From positions 5,927 to 24,504 of the forward strand of contig DIRJ01000053.1 in NCBI GenBank assembly GCA_002427505.1: a stretch of 18,578 nucleotides of DNA, read 5' to 3'. The notes beneath the pieces are model-generated. The model made no database searches, had not been told where the DNA came from, and saw nothing but the letters and a program-made list of their open reading frames with translations. The position numbers were made by a program, and so were the translations under genes. Of this stretch, positions 7,841 through 15,462 are shown in pieces. The DNA comes from Mageeibacillus sp. UBA5439 (GTDB taxonomy: Bacteria > Bacillota > Clostridia > Saccharofermentanales > DTU023). The stretch's first letter is position 1. Each line of letters opens with the position of its first letter.

Positions 7841-8977
7841 CTAAGCCTCGTATATGGCGATTAGCTTTCTGGCAAGCTGGTCGCCGTTGAAGTTTTCAAA
7901 TATGCCGGCTCTTACCGATTCGGGCCTGTACTTGCCAATATTTTCATACATGTACTGCATTTGCCGGGAGAGATCCTCCCTGCTGTCATCCGCAAAGACT
8001 ACCCCCCTGCTCTCGTCCAGATAAGCCACAATCGGCAGATTGGATGAGGCAATGACCGGAATTCCCATAGCCAGAGCTTCAATGAAGGGAACACCGAAAC
8101 TCTCATAATGGCTGGCGGAAACGTAAACATCGGTCCGGGTCAGAACTTCAAAAACTTTGTCCTGGGGCAGGCTGCCCCAGAACTTGACCTGTCCTGCAGA
8201 CCCTCTCTTGGCCAGCCCTGCCAGTGCCTTTCTTTCCGGCCCGTCTCCGACTATGTTTAACTTCACTGACTTAGTGTCTTTAAACAGGTCCAGAAAGGAA
8301 GTGATTAACAAGTCTGCCCGCTTGATCTCCTTCAAACTGCCGATAAAGGTGAAAGCAAAGTCAGCAGCCGGCTTTTTATCCCGCTCATAAGCCTGGAAAA
8401 ACTCCTCCGCTATCATATTGCCTATAACCGTGAGCTTGTCGCCGCTCTTATTCCCGGTAAGCTCCTGAATACTGTTTTTCAAAGCCTGGCTGACACAAAT
8501 AGTCATTTTCGCTGCAGCCACGGCGTGTTTTAAAATAGCTGCCTGTTTTGCTGATATTTTTTTTTCCTGAACCCGGGACCAGTGTTCTGTCAGGACGAGC
8601 TCGATATCCTGGTCTCTGATAAAATCAATAATCTCATGAGTCAGGACCATGGTCGGAAAATGCACATGGATCAGGTCGGGCTTGCCATGCGCAGTCCGGT
8701 AGTCTTGAAAAAGCTTTTTAAACAGCTTAAATCGGCTGTGATCGTAAAGGCTGCCGAGAAACCTTCCCAGCGGAAAATAAGCGCCGACGGTGTCAATGCC
8801 CCGGTAGTTTTCCTGGATTTTTCTGATCTTTCTGTTAGTAAGTATGGAGTCTGTCTCCAGAAAGATATATCCGACCTGAGCATAGGCAGCCAGAGCCCTG
8901 GCCTGCTCAAACTCAAACAGACCCAGAGATCCTGATTTTTCTGTCGGCAGTGTTCTGCCGAAAACTAATACATGCAC
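7841..8977 (-). CDS. GT4 glycosyltransferase
   Basis: A 378-residue GT-B retaining glycosyltransferase. The N-terminus carries GSLGLFEFEQARAL (16-29), the usual acceptor-side segment of exopolysaccharide GT4 enzymes, and an EHW turn (131-133). The donor domain starts near FIGSLKEIKR (211-220), then VGDGPER (243-249) and an intact E-x7-E (E292 to E300 in ESFGVPFIEA). It should transfer one sugar to the growing undecaprenyl-linked unit. The start is a GTG (8975-8977) and its ribosome binding site GGAG lies inside the last codons of the upstream ATP-grasp gene, which ends only 2 bp away, so translational coupling is likely. The donor sugar is unknown. Confidence 0.91.
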   Translation of the reverse strand: MHVLVFGRTLPTEKSGSLGLFEFEQARALAAYAQVGYIFLETDSILTNRKIRKIQENYRGIDTVGAYFPLGRFLGSLYDHSRFKLFKKLFQDYRTAHGKPDLIHVHFPTMVLTHEIIDFIRDQDIELVLTEHWSRVQEKKISAKQAAILKHAVAAAKMTICVSQALKNSIQELTGNKSGDKLTVIGNMIAEEFFQAYERDKKPAADFAFTFIGSLKEIKRADLLITSFLDLFKDTKSVKLNIVGDGPERKALAGLAKRGSAGQVKFWGSLPQDKVFEVLTRTDVYVSASHYESFGVPFIEALAMGIPVIASSNLPIVAYLDESRGVVFADDSREDLSRQMQYMYENIGKYRPESVRAGIFENFNGDQLARKLIAIYEA

Positions 8978-8979
8978 AA

Positions 8980-10281
8980 TTAACTCCAGTCTCTTTTGCT
9001 GTATTCTTCCCGTAAAAGCTCAGGAGAAAACCTGTGCAGAATCATATCTTCTCCCTTTTGATCATAAACATGAATGAGCTGATAGATCTCTTCCAGAACT
9101 TCAATGGCCTCTGCTATCGAATCAGTGGTAAAGAAGATTCGGGCAATTATTTGCCCCAAAGTTCCGATCATGGATGCCCTGATGGTCTCTGCCGGCAGCA
9201 TCTTGAAAACACAATCAATCACCTGAGGGAGGGCCAGGATCTCAGCTGCTCCTTCAATGGAGGAGATTGTGCCCGCCTTGCCTAATATGGTGACGTTAAA
9301 GCCGTATCTCTGATTCTGCCTGATATTTTCATCGATGAACTTATAGTCCGGCAGAGGGTTTTCTCCGGTCAGGCTATGGTAGACCATGATTTTCAGGGGA
9401 TTGAAGCCATAGAGGCTTTCCTGCAGCTTGTATTCCAGAGTACCGGTGGTGCGATAGCCGATATCATATACCAGGGGAATGTTATCGAGCACAATGCATT
9501 GGGCAAACAGAATCCCATCCTGCAGTTCAAGGTCTTTAAACATTTCCATCATGGGCGGAGCGGTCTTCTCGCGGAAGGCTGCATCATAAGAAGACGGCAT
9601 GCTATAGAGGACGGGCAGGGCTATCTTGTCACCCTGAGCCTGGGACAGGAACCTGTTGGCTGTCCCGCTGAGATAAATCTCACCATCAAGAAAAAGAAAG
9701 AAAGCTGTCATCTCTTGCCGCTCTTCGATATAGGGTTCTATCAAGTAATCATGACAGTTGTTTTCCTGGCAGGCAGAAAGTGCTGCTCTATATTCCGTAT
9801 AATCATTTATCTGAATCAGGCCTTTGCCTCCGGAACCCTTATCCGGCTTGAGGAGGAGCGGATATGCGCTAAAGTTCCGGTCAATATCAGCTTCCCGGTA
9901 GTCAGGAAGCGCGGGCACTCCATACTGCCGGAACAAATCTTTATAAGAACTTTTATTTGTCAGGATTTCAAACTGTTCCGGTTTTCCGTAACAAGGCAAG
10001 CCCGACCTTTTGCAGATCTCAGCATAGGGCAGCAAGTATGAGTCAGTGAAGCCGGTGAAGATACCGTCATATGAGTGGGATTTTATGATATCCAGCATGC
10101 TGTCATAATCTTCAATGCTGATATCAAAAGACTCATCTGCCATCGTTTTCATCGGCGAGCGTTTGCTGTCATACCAATCCGTTACACCCACAAGAGCTCC
10201 CATCTCATGTGCAACATCAAGTATTTCCCTCATATTGCGGGAACCACCCAAAAGCAGCAGTTTTTTGTTTTTCAGAATCAC
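8980..10281 (-). CDS. ATP-grasp ligase, L-amino-acid-ligase-like layout (third ATP-grasp of the cluster)
   Basis: A 433-residue cytoplasmic protein. A Rossmann-like pre-ATP-grasp domain (about 6-105, with LLLLGGSRN) is followed by the ATP-grasp fold: LLLKPD (142-147, ATP-binding K145), the glycine-rich loop GSGGKG (149-154) and YLIEPYI (179-185). A C-terminal segment (about 330-420) resembles the extra domain of L-amino-acid ligases. ATP-grasp enzymes join a carboxylate, activated as acyl phosphate, to an amine or thiol. The usual metal-binding E-x-N reads D273-I-G275-YR here, a departure also seen in some relatives. Start is GTG (10279-10281) behind TAGGAGAG, which overlaps the stop of the phosphoglycosyl transferase gene 10 bp upstream. 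Its place between sugar transferases suggests it modifies the glycan or a precursor, for instance by amide formation. The substrate is unknown. Confidence 0.82.
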   Translation of the reverse strand: MILKNKKLLLLGGSRNMREILDVAHEMGALVGVTDWYDSKRSPMKTMADESFDISIEDYDSMLDIIKSHSYDGIFTGFTDSYLLPYAEICKRSGLPCYGKPEQFEILTNKSSYKDLFRQYGVPALPDYREADIDRNFSAYPLLLKPDKGSGGKGLIQINDYTEYRAALSACQENNCHDYLIEPYIEERQEMTAFFLFLDGEIYLSGTANRFLSQAQGDKIALPVLYSMPSSYDAAFREKTAPPMMEMFKDLELQDGILFAQCIVLDNIPLVYDIGYRTTGTLEYKLQESLYGFNPLKIMVYHSLTGENPLPDYKFIDENIRQNQRYGFNVTILGKAGTISSIEGAAEILALPQVIDCVFKMLPAETIRASMIGTLGQIIARIFFTTDSIAEAIEVLEEIYQLIHVYDQKGEDMILHRFSPELLREEYSKRDWS

Positions 10282-10291
10282 ACTTGCTCTC

Positions 10292-10957
10292 CTACTTGTC
10301 TAAGTAAGCGGGTCGCCGGACTGCCCTGATTTCATCCAGATCACCAACACTTCCGGTGCCTGATACAACAACATTTTCGCGTCGAAACACCTTAACTACA
10401 GTGCGAAAAATAATCGAGATATCCTTTTTAAAGCTGATATTATCGACATATTCCAGATCCAGAGCCAGCCGCTTGTCCCATTCCAGGGCATTGCGTCCTC
10501 TGATCTGAGCCAGACCGGTCAAACCCGGACGAACTTCATGTCTGCGAGCTTCTTCTTCCGAATAAAAAGGCAGGTACTTTCTGGACAAGGGCCTTGGCCC
10601 CACAAAGGACATATTCCCTTTAAAAATGTTCCAGAGCTCCGGCAGCTCATCCAGCGAGGACGAACGTAAAAACTTTCCGAAAGAAGTCAGACGCTCAGAA
10701 TCGGGCAGTAATTCACCGTGAGCATCCATCTCATCGGACATGGTACGAAACTTGATCAGGCAAAAAAGTTTCTCATCCCTGCCCGGTCTCAGCTGCCTGA
10801 ATAATACCGGTGCCCCCAGCTTAAAGTAGACCAGTATACTGAGAAGCAAATATAAAGGCGAGAAGACGATAAGGAGCAATCCCGAAAAAGTCACATCCAA
10901 TATTCGTTTAACAATTGACTCATACAAGCTGCTGGTCTCGCTTTCTGAGCTCTTCAT
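10292..10957 (-). CDS. initiating phosphoglycosyl transferase, small PglC-type (bacterial sugar transferase)
   Basis: About 221 residues. It transfers a sugar-1-phosphate from a UDP-sugar to undecaprenyl phosphate, starting repeat-unit synthesis at the membrane. It is the minimal monotopic form, without the long multi-helix N-terminus of WcaJ/WbaP. Visible marks are K17-R18 ahead of the reentrant helix, the helix-breaking S33-P34 pair, the FRQLRPG-x4-F-x3-KFRTM segment (53-73), the catalytic D103-E104 in SSLDELPELWNI, and FVGPRPL after it. I chose the ATG at 10955-10957 because it has a strong GAAGAAGAG ribosome binding site and begins just before the conserved domain. An in-frame upstream extension exists but would lie wholly within the epimerase gene. 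Even so, 38 bp overlap that gene, suggesting coupling. It is the only initiating transferase in the window. Confidence 0.93.
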   Translation of the reverse strand: MKSSESETSSLYESIVKRILDVTFSGLLLIVFSPLYLLLSILVYFKLGAPVLFRQLRPGRDEKLFCLIKFRTMSDEMDAHGELLPDSERLTSFGKFLRSSSLDELPELWNIFKGNMSFVGPRPLSRKYLPFYSEEEARRHEVRPGLTGLAQIRGRNALEWDKRLALDLEYVDNISFKKDISIIFRTVVKVFRRENVVVSGTGSVGDLDEIRAVRRPAYLDK

Positions 10958-11831
10958 AAAACTCTTCTTCAACAATATCATACAAACTGTATTCCACAGA
11001 CCAGCTGCCTGCACTTTGGAAGAGACTCGCGTCAAGTGAACTGTTCAGCTTATTGGCCTCTGCGGGGACGCGCTTAATTTTCACAGGCAAATGATTCTTC
11101 GTGCAGATCTCTTGAATACACTGAGCGATATCCTCTATGGTGTAGCTCTCGTCACTGCCGATATTGTAGACCCGGTTCCAGTCAGTCCTGTCCAATTCAG
11201 CAGCCGCAATTAAGGCGCGGGAGGCATCCTTTACATGCATGTAGGAAAAAATCTGACCATTCAGATTAACAGATATCTCCTGCTCTGCCAGAGCCTTGCT
11301 GACCAGACGCGAAGTTATCCGCTGCGGAAAATCAGGGCCGACCAGGCTGGCCGGACGCAGGTTGAGGTAGAGAGCGCCATGTTTTTCCGAAAACTCTCTG
11401 ATCCAATTCTCCAGATAGTATTTGCCCAGATCATAGAGGTCACTGACCCAGGGCAGATCACTTTCTCTGGCCGGAAATTCACGCTGCGGATCGTAGACGC
11501 TTTGGGATGATATATTCAGGTATTGTCTGCAGCCCTGTGCTTGCAGCTTCTCCAGCAGAGCAAAAGTCCACTCGCAGCTGCTCTTGATCAGGGCAAATTC
11601 ACTGCTGCGCGCGTAAGCCAGATTAATCAGCGTGTAATCAGCTAGATCCGGATCGGCAGCCAGAAAGTCTTCATTAGTATAAAGCGAGAACTTTGCCTGC
11701 TCTGCATATTCCCTAAGCCTGGAAAGATCCCGATCCAGGGCCACTACCGCTTCCACATCTGCCCTGTGTGCCAGAATTTGCAGAAGATTCCGGCCCCAAA
11801 AGCCGCCGGCTCCCGAAATTATGAAGTTCAT
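10920..11831 (-). CDS. NAD(P)-dependent sugar epimerase/dehydratase/reductase (extended SDR)
   Basis: A 303-residue extended short-chain dehydrogenase acting on a nucleotide sugar in the cytoplasm. The N-terminal cofactor motif GAGGFWG (7-13) is the G-x-x-G-x-x-G type. NISSQSVYD (106-114) holds the conserved serine, and YDLGK (133-137) is the catalytic Y-x3-K. RPASLVGP (159-166) is the typical substrate-side segment. Such enzymes next to a PglC/WcaJ-like transferase often make the first sugar (4-epimerase, C4-reductase or dehydratase product), which would fit here. Start: ATG at 11829-11831 behind a very purine-rich AGGAGGGAGG stretch. The stop overlaps the phosphoglycosyl transferase start by 38 bp. 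Which of the SDR reactions it catalyses cannot be told from sequence alone. Confidence 0.87.
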   Translation of the reverse strand: MNFIISGAGGFWGRNLLQILAHRADVEAVVALDRDLSRLREYAEQAKFSLYTNEDFLAADPDLADYTLINLAYARSSEFALIKSSCEWTFALLEKLQAQGCRQYLNISSQSVYDPQREFPARESDLPWVSDLYDLGKYYLENWIREFSEKHGALYLNLRPASLVGPDFPQRITSRLVSKALAEQEISVNLNGQIFSYMHVKDASRALIAAAELDRTDWNRVYNIGSDESYTIEDIAQCIQEICTKNHLPVKIKRVPAEANKLNSSLDASLFQSAGSWSVEYSLYDIVEEEFYEELRKRDQQLV

Positions 11832-11850
11832 CTCCCTTGCCTCCCTCCTG

Positions 11851-14031
11851 CTAACCTAGCTGCAAGGCTTCCATACCATTATAGTAATCATTAAGTTCGG
11901 TCATGGTCATAAAGTCAAAATCCAGTTCAATCAAATAATCGATCAGGTGATAGAAGTAGCCCGTGTAGAGTGCATTATTAAATTTGCCGACCAGGTTCAG
12001 TCTGGGGACACTTAAGATGAGCAGGGCGGATTCCTCTTGTGCCAGATCTATCTGCTCCTTAACAAAATTAAGCTTGCTTATATTAGACTTAGCCAGCCTG
12101 AGATCCAGGGCGTAGAGTGATCGCATATTTTCCAGAGTGAGTGACTTATAATAATGGTCTTCATAGGGATCAGGTCTGCCTGCAACTTTGATAATGGGAA
12201 AGTCCTGACCTAGCTGCTGGCGAATGTCTTTTGTTATTGTGGTGCTGGGAGCTGATAAGGAAATGGGAGACAGATCCAGTTCCTCATGGAAATACTGCTG
12301 GTAGGACTTAACCATTCTGTCCGTCTCGGCCGTAGATCTCCGGGCCAGGTCGAGTGTGTTGCTGGTTCCCAGCTGAAAATCCCAGCCTGCTGCCCGCATC
12401 TCCTCAATATTCTCCTCGGACAGAAAGCCGGCGGTGTCGATTCGGTCAGGAATAAGATAGCTGGTTCCGACCAGACCCTTTCTGTTCATATAGGAATAAG
12501 CAAGCCGATAATCATTTTCCATAGTGGAATCAAAAGTTATTACTACCGTCGGCTTCTTTATCGTAACAACTTCCGTGCGATATTCCTCATTATAGGAGCG
12601 TGTCTGATAGGCTCCGCCCAGCAGGGCGACAAGCAGCAGACCGGCAGCTACTACTTTGCCGGCACGCCTTACTGACGGTTTTTTGGGTCTGATGCCAGCC
12701 ACAGCCTCGGATATTTTTCCCCTGCTCTCCTGCCAGGACTCGGAGAACTTAAAATAAATAATCAAGCTCACCCAGGGCCAGGGAGTCAGCCAGAAGGATG
12801 ATGAAAACAGCAGGCCCAGCGAAACTGCAAAAAAGGCAATAAACCATTCAGACCGCTGCCTGTTTTTCTCCTTAAAAATCATTTGCACACTGATACAGGC
12901 ATAGGCAATGATCAGGAGCAAACCCAGGATCACTCCAAAGTCAACCATCAGTTCCAGTATGATATTGTGCGAATAACCCCAGACAAATTTCTGATTGACC
13001 ACCGGCCGGTCACCAAAGATGCCGAGGCCAAGCAGCGGACTTTCTCTTAAGGCTCTGACCACCATTCCATAGAGCTTGCCCCTGCCTCCATCCTGGAAAA
13101 AGCTTTTGCCCAAAAGCAGCTGCAGATTCCTGCTGTTGGATAGGACGACCAGGACAATAACTGTGATCAGAAGCAGCAGCAGGATGCTGCTTAGGAGAAT
13201 TCGTTTTTTGCGGTCCAGCTTTTTAAAACGCCTCAGGACATTTGCCTGCCCGTTTTTTTCCTGCTTCATTTCCGGATTTTTCTTTTTCTCGTATAGTTTT
13301 TTTACATACAGAATCAGGAGATAAGCCAGGGGAATTATTAGCGAACCCCTGGAGCCGTCTGTAAATATCGCGATCATATTACATACAGCCAGGATGCGAT
13401 AAAGAATCCGCAAATTCTTTTTGCCGGTATGGCGCGAACGGAAGATGAAAAATATGGTTGTAAAGGCCATGGAATAGCCGAAAGCCAGGTCATAGTTATT
13501 TTGAACTTTTTCACCGATGAAATTCAGATTAATCCAGGAACCCCGCCGAATGGCACCCACTAATTGAAGTATGTCATGCAGCCAGATCAGCCAGACCCCC
13601 AGGCTTAAACATTTTATAATACGTTCTTCAACGTCTGCTTCGTGGTCCGGAAAGACAGAGAGGAAGAGCATGACATATAGTCCGCTGTCAGGCCTGATAA
13701 CCTGGTTCAGAAGGCCGCGTGATGACTCGAAAAACCAATAATGGTTCTGAGGATTATAGAGCCAGGACAGGAGCACATAAAGGAGAAAGACCAGGTAAAA
13801 GACAGCGAAAGGTATAAAGAGTCTCTTCTTTTCTCTGTCACTCAGGATGAAGGCTATCAGCAGCAAGAAAACAGGCACCATGGCACTAAGCCACTGAAAA
13901 CCTTCCACCCCCAAAAAGCCGGAAAGCCTGTAAAACACGGAATTTAACATCAGCATGCCGATATAGGCAATCAGAGCTAAATTCTTATAGGTCTCTTCAC
14001 TTTTAATTGCTTTCAGCAGTTTTGCTTGCAT
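11851..14031 (-). CDS. Wzy-like O-antigen polymerase fused to a degenerate NodB/polysaccharide-deacetylase domain
   Basis: A 726-residue two-part membrane protein. Residues about 15-430 are a polytopic O-antigen polymerase/ligase region with GSRGS (226-230), a very basic cytoplasmic loop (about 244-276), and a large outer loop with GLGIFGD (335-341) and YSHN (353-356). After a basic stretch (445-459) a last helix (about 460-474) places the C-terminus outside the cytoplasm. Residues about 493-726 resemble the NodB fold: VVITFDS (496-502) matches motif 1, keeping D501 but with S for the second Asp. However, the H-x3-H metal motif is replaced by GTSNT (555-559) and the R-x-P-x-G-like motif 3 is missing. 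It probably polymerises the repeat unit, with the outer domain as a non-catalytic glycan-binding or guiding part. Start: ATG at 14029-14031, weak ribosome binding site, 21 bp after the flippase gene. Confidence 0.83.
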   Translation of the reverse strand: MQAKLLKAIKSEETYKNLALIAYIGMLMLNSVFYRLSGFLGVEGFQWLSAMVPVFLLLIAFILSDREKKRLFIPFAVFYLVFLLYVLLSWLYNPQNHYWFFESSRGLLNQVIRPDSGLYVMLFLSVFPDHEADVEERIIKCLSLGVWLIWLHDILQLVGAIRRGSWINLNFIGEKVQNNYDLAFGYSMAFTTIFFIFRSRHTGKKNLRILYRILAVCNMIAIFTDGSRGSLIIPLAYLLILYVKKLYEKKKNPEMKQEKNGQANVLRRFKKLDRKKRILLSSILLLLLITVIVLVVLSNSRNLQLLLGKSFFQDGGRGKLYGMVVRALRESPLLGLGIFGDRPVVNQKFVWGYSHNIILELMVDFGVILGLLLIIAYACISVQMIFKEKNRQRSEWFIAFFAVSLGLLFSSSFWLTPWPWVSLIIYFKFSESWQESRGKISEAVAGIRPKKPSVRRAGKVVAAGLLLVALLGGAYQTRSYNEEYRTEVVTIKKPTVVITFDSTMENDYRLAYSYMNRKGLVGTSYLIPDRIDTAGFLSEENIEEMRAAGWDFQLGTSNTLDLARRSTAETDRMVKSYQQYFHEELDLSPISLSAPSTTITKDIRQQLGQDFPIIKVAGRPDPYEDHYYKSLTLENMRSLYALDLRLAKSNISKLNFVKEQIDLAQEESALLILSVPRLNLVGKFNNALYTGYFYHLIDYLIELDFDFMTMTELNDYYNGMEALQLG

Positions 14032-14052
14032 ACCCGTCTACCCGTATTCCAG

Positions 14053-15462
14053 CTACTTTTCTCGTGAAAAGATAGCTTTTATTATTTCTTTATTCTTGAT
14101 CATGAGGAAAACCACAGCAACTGCAGCTACCGCTATCACCAGGTATCTGATGATATTTTGCGTGTAAAGGAAGCTGAAAAGAAAGCCGCTTAACAAGAGG
14201 ATCAGCGAGATAATCAAGATTTTCCGGTTATCGTAGACATGATCCATATTGATTCTTTTTGCTATCCCGACATGCAGGAAATACCTGACCACGTAACAGA
14301 ACAAGGTCGTATAGGCAGCAGCTGCAAAGCCGTAGCGGGGAATAAACATGTAATTCAGGACAATGTTCAATACTGCAACTATGGTGGTTGAAATGACTGT
14401 TCCCCTGGTTCTGCGATTGTAATACTCCAGATTCATATACATCACATAGACATGATGGAAATAAGCCCCCAGCAGGAGGGGCACCATCACGGCAACGGAG
14501 CTCTGATAATTACGGCCGCCGAAAAAGAAGACAATTTCCGGTGCCAGCAAAAGCACTGCGACTACTACAACTGAGAAGAGCAAAATCTGTCTGTTGGCAT
14601 TTTTTTTGATTTCTTCATCCTGCTCACCTTTAGATAAACTGCCGGTTAACCAGGGTATGAAAGCATTGTTTAAAGAATTGGATACAACGATGAGAATCGT
14701 TGATACGTTTGCCCCCACCGAATAATAAGCGGTTTGCGCTTCTCCCACCAGATTTGTGATCATGACCCGGTCCGAGCGGTCCAGCAGGACCCCGCCTAAG
14801 GTATGCGGAATCATTGGAATACCCAGTTTAACAGCATTGGTCAGCATAACTTTTTTCGGCCTGCCCTCCTGAAGAAAAATCCTGATCAGAAAATACAAAC
14901 CGATTATTGATGCCGGAAGAGTCTGTCCGATAATAAGCATCTCCAGCCGCCGCCCGGGAACAAGCAGCAGGAGGGCAACCGAGACCAGAACGGTGGCAGA
15001 TATCTGCACCAGAGTCGCGATAATAAAACTCTTCATCCTGAAAAAAGAACGATGCAGGGTGGTAGCTATGGCAAATCCCGGGTAAGCAAAAAGATATGCA
15101 AAGAGAAGAATAAGATCAAAATTCCCCATGTTCAGGAAGGTCTTAGTCCAGTTCAGATTCAGCAGAACGAAAGCACCCAGCACGGCGACCAGGCCGGCAA
15201 TTACCAGATAGATACTCTTCAGATAACTGTTTAAGTCATCTTCATATTCATAACGGGCCTTGAGGATGGAGTGCTGCAGGTTCATGCCGGTCGATACCGA
15301 CAGGATCGTCAGCCAGGAGGCAAAATTACTATACAATCCATACTCTTCAACGCTAAGAAAACGGATGTAAATCGGGGTAGCCAGAAACACCAGCGCCCTG
15401 GAAGCAAAATTACCGATTGTATACCAGAAGGTAGACTTGGCCAGGATCTTATCGTTGTTCAT
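14053..15462 (-). CDS. Wzx-type lipid-linked oligosaccharide flippase (MOP/MATE superfamily), second copy
   Basis: A 469-residue integral membrane protein with about 12-14 helices. The N-terminal FWYTIGNFASRALVFLATPI segment (12-31) and the FLSVEEYGLYS stretch (35-45) are typical of polysaccharide flippases. It would translocate the undecaprenyl-linked unit for polymerisation by the fused Wzy that directly follows it. The start ATG (15460-15462) lies inside the preceding ATP-grasp gene, with a 14-bp overlap and a weak GAAG ribosome binding site, so it is probably translated by coupling. The C-terminus ends in a basic FSREK. Its sequence differs strongly from the other flippase at 56-1573, so the two are not a recent tandem duplication. 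Substrate preference is not visible. Confidence 0.91.
   Translation of the reverse strand: MNNDKILAKSTFWYTIGNFASRALVFLATPIYIRFLSVEEYGLYSNFASWLTILSVSTGMNLQHSILKARYEYEDDLNSYLKSIYLVIAGLVAVLGAFVLLNLNWTKTFLNMGNFDLILLFAYLFAYPGFAIATTLHRSFFRMKSFIIATLVQISATVLVSVALLLLVPGRRLEMLIIGQTLPASIIGLYFLIRIFLQEGRPKKVMLTNAVKLGIPMIPHTLGGVLLDRSDRVMITNLVGEAQTAYYSVGANVSTILIVVSNSLNNAFIPWLTGSLSKGEQDEEIKKNANRQILLFSVVVVAVLLLAPEIVFFFGGRNYQSSVAVMVPLLLGAYFHHVYVMYMNLEYYNRRTRGTVISTTIVAVLNIVLNYMFIPRYGFAAAAYTTLFCYVVRYFLHVGIAKRINMDHVYDNRKILIISLILLLSGFLFSFLYTQNIIRYLVIAVAAVAVVFLMIKNKEIIKAIFSREK

Noticed and set aside
9376..10041. 221-residue open frame on the plus strand
   Set aside because: Lies wholly antisense to the well-supported ATP-grasp gene, has no recognisable domain and no good ribosome binding site; it is a shadow frame.
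10958..11035. Longer N-terminus for the phosphoglycosyl transferase
   Set aside because: The extra 26 residues are coded inside the epimerase gene, do not resemble the family, and the ATG at 10957 has a far better ribosome binding site.
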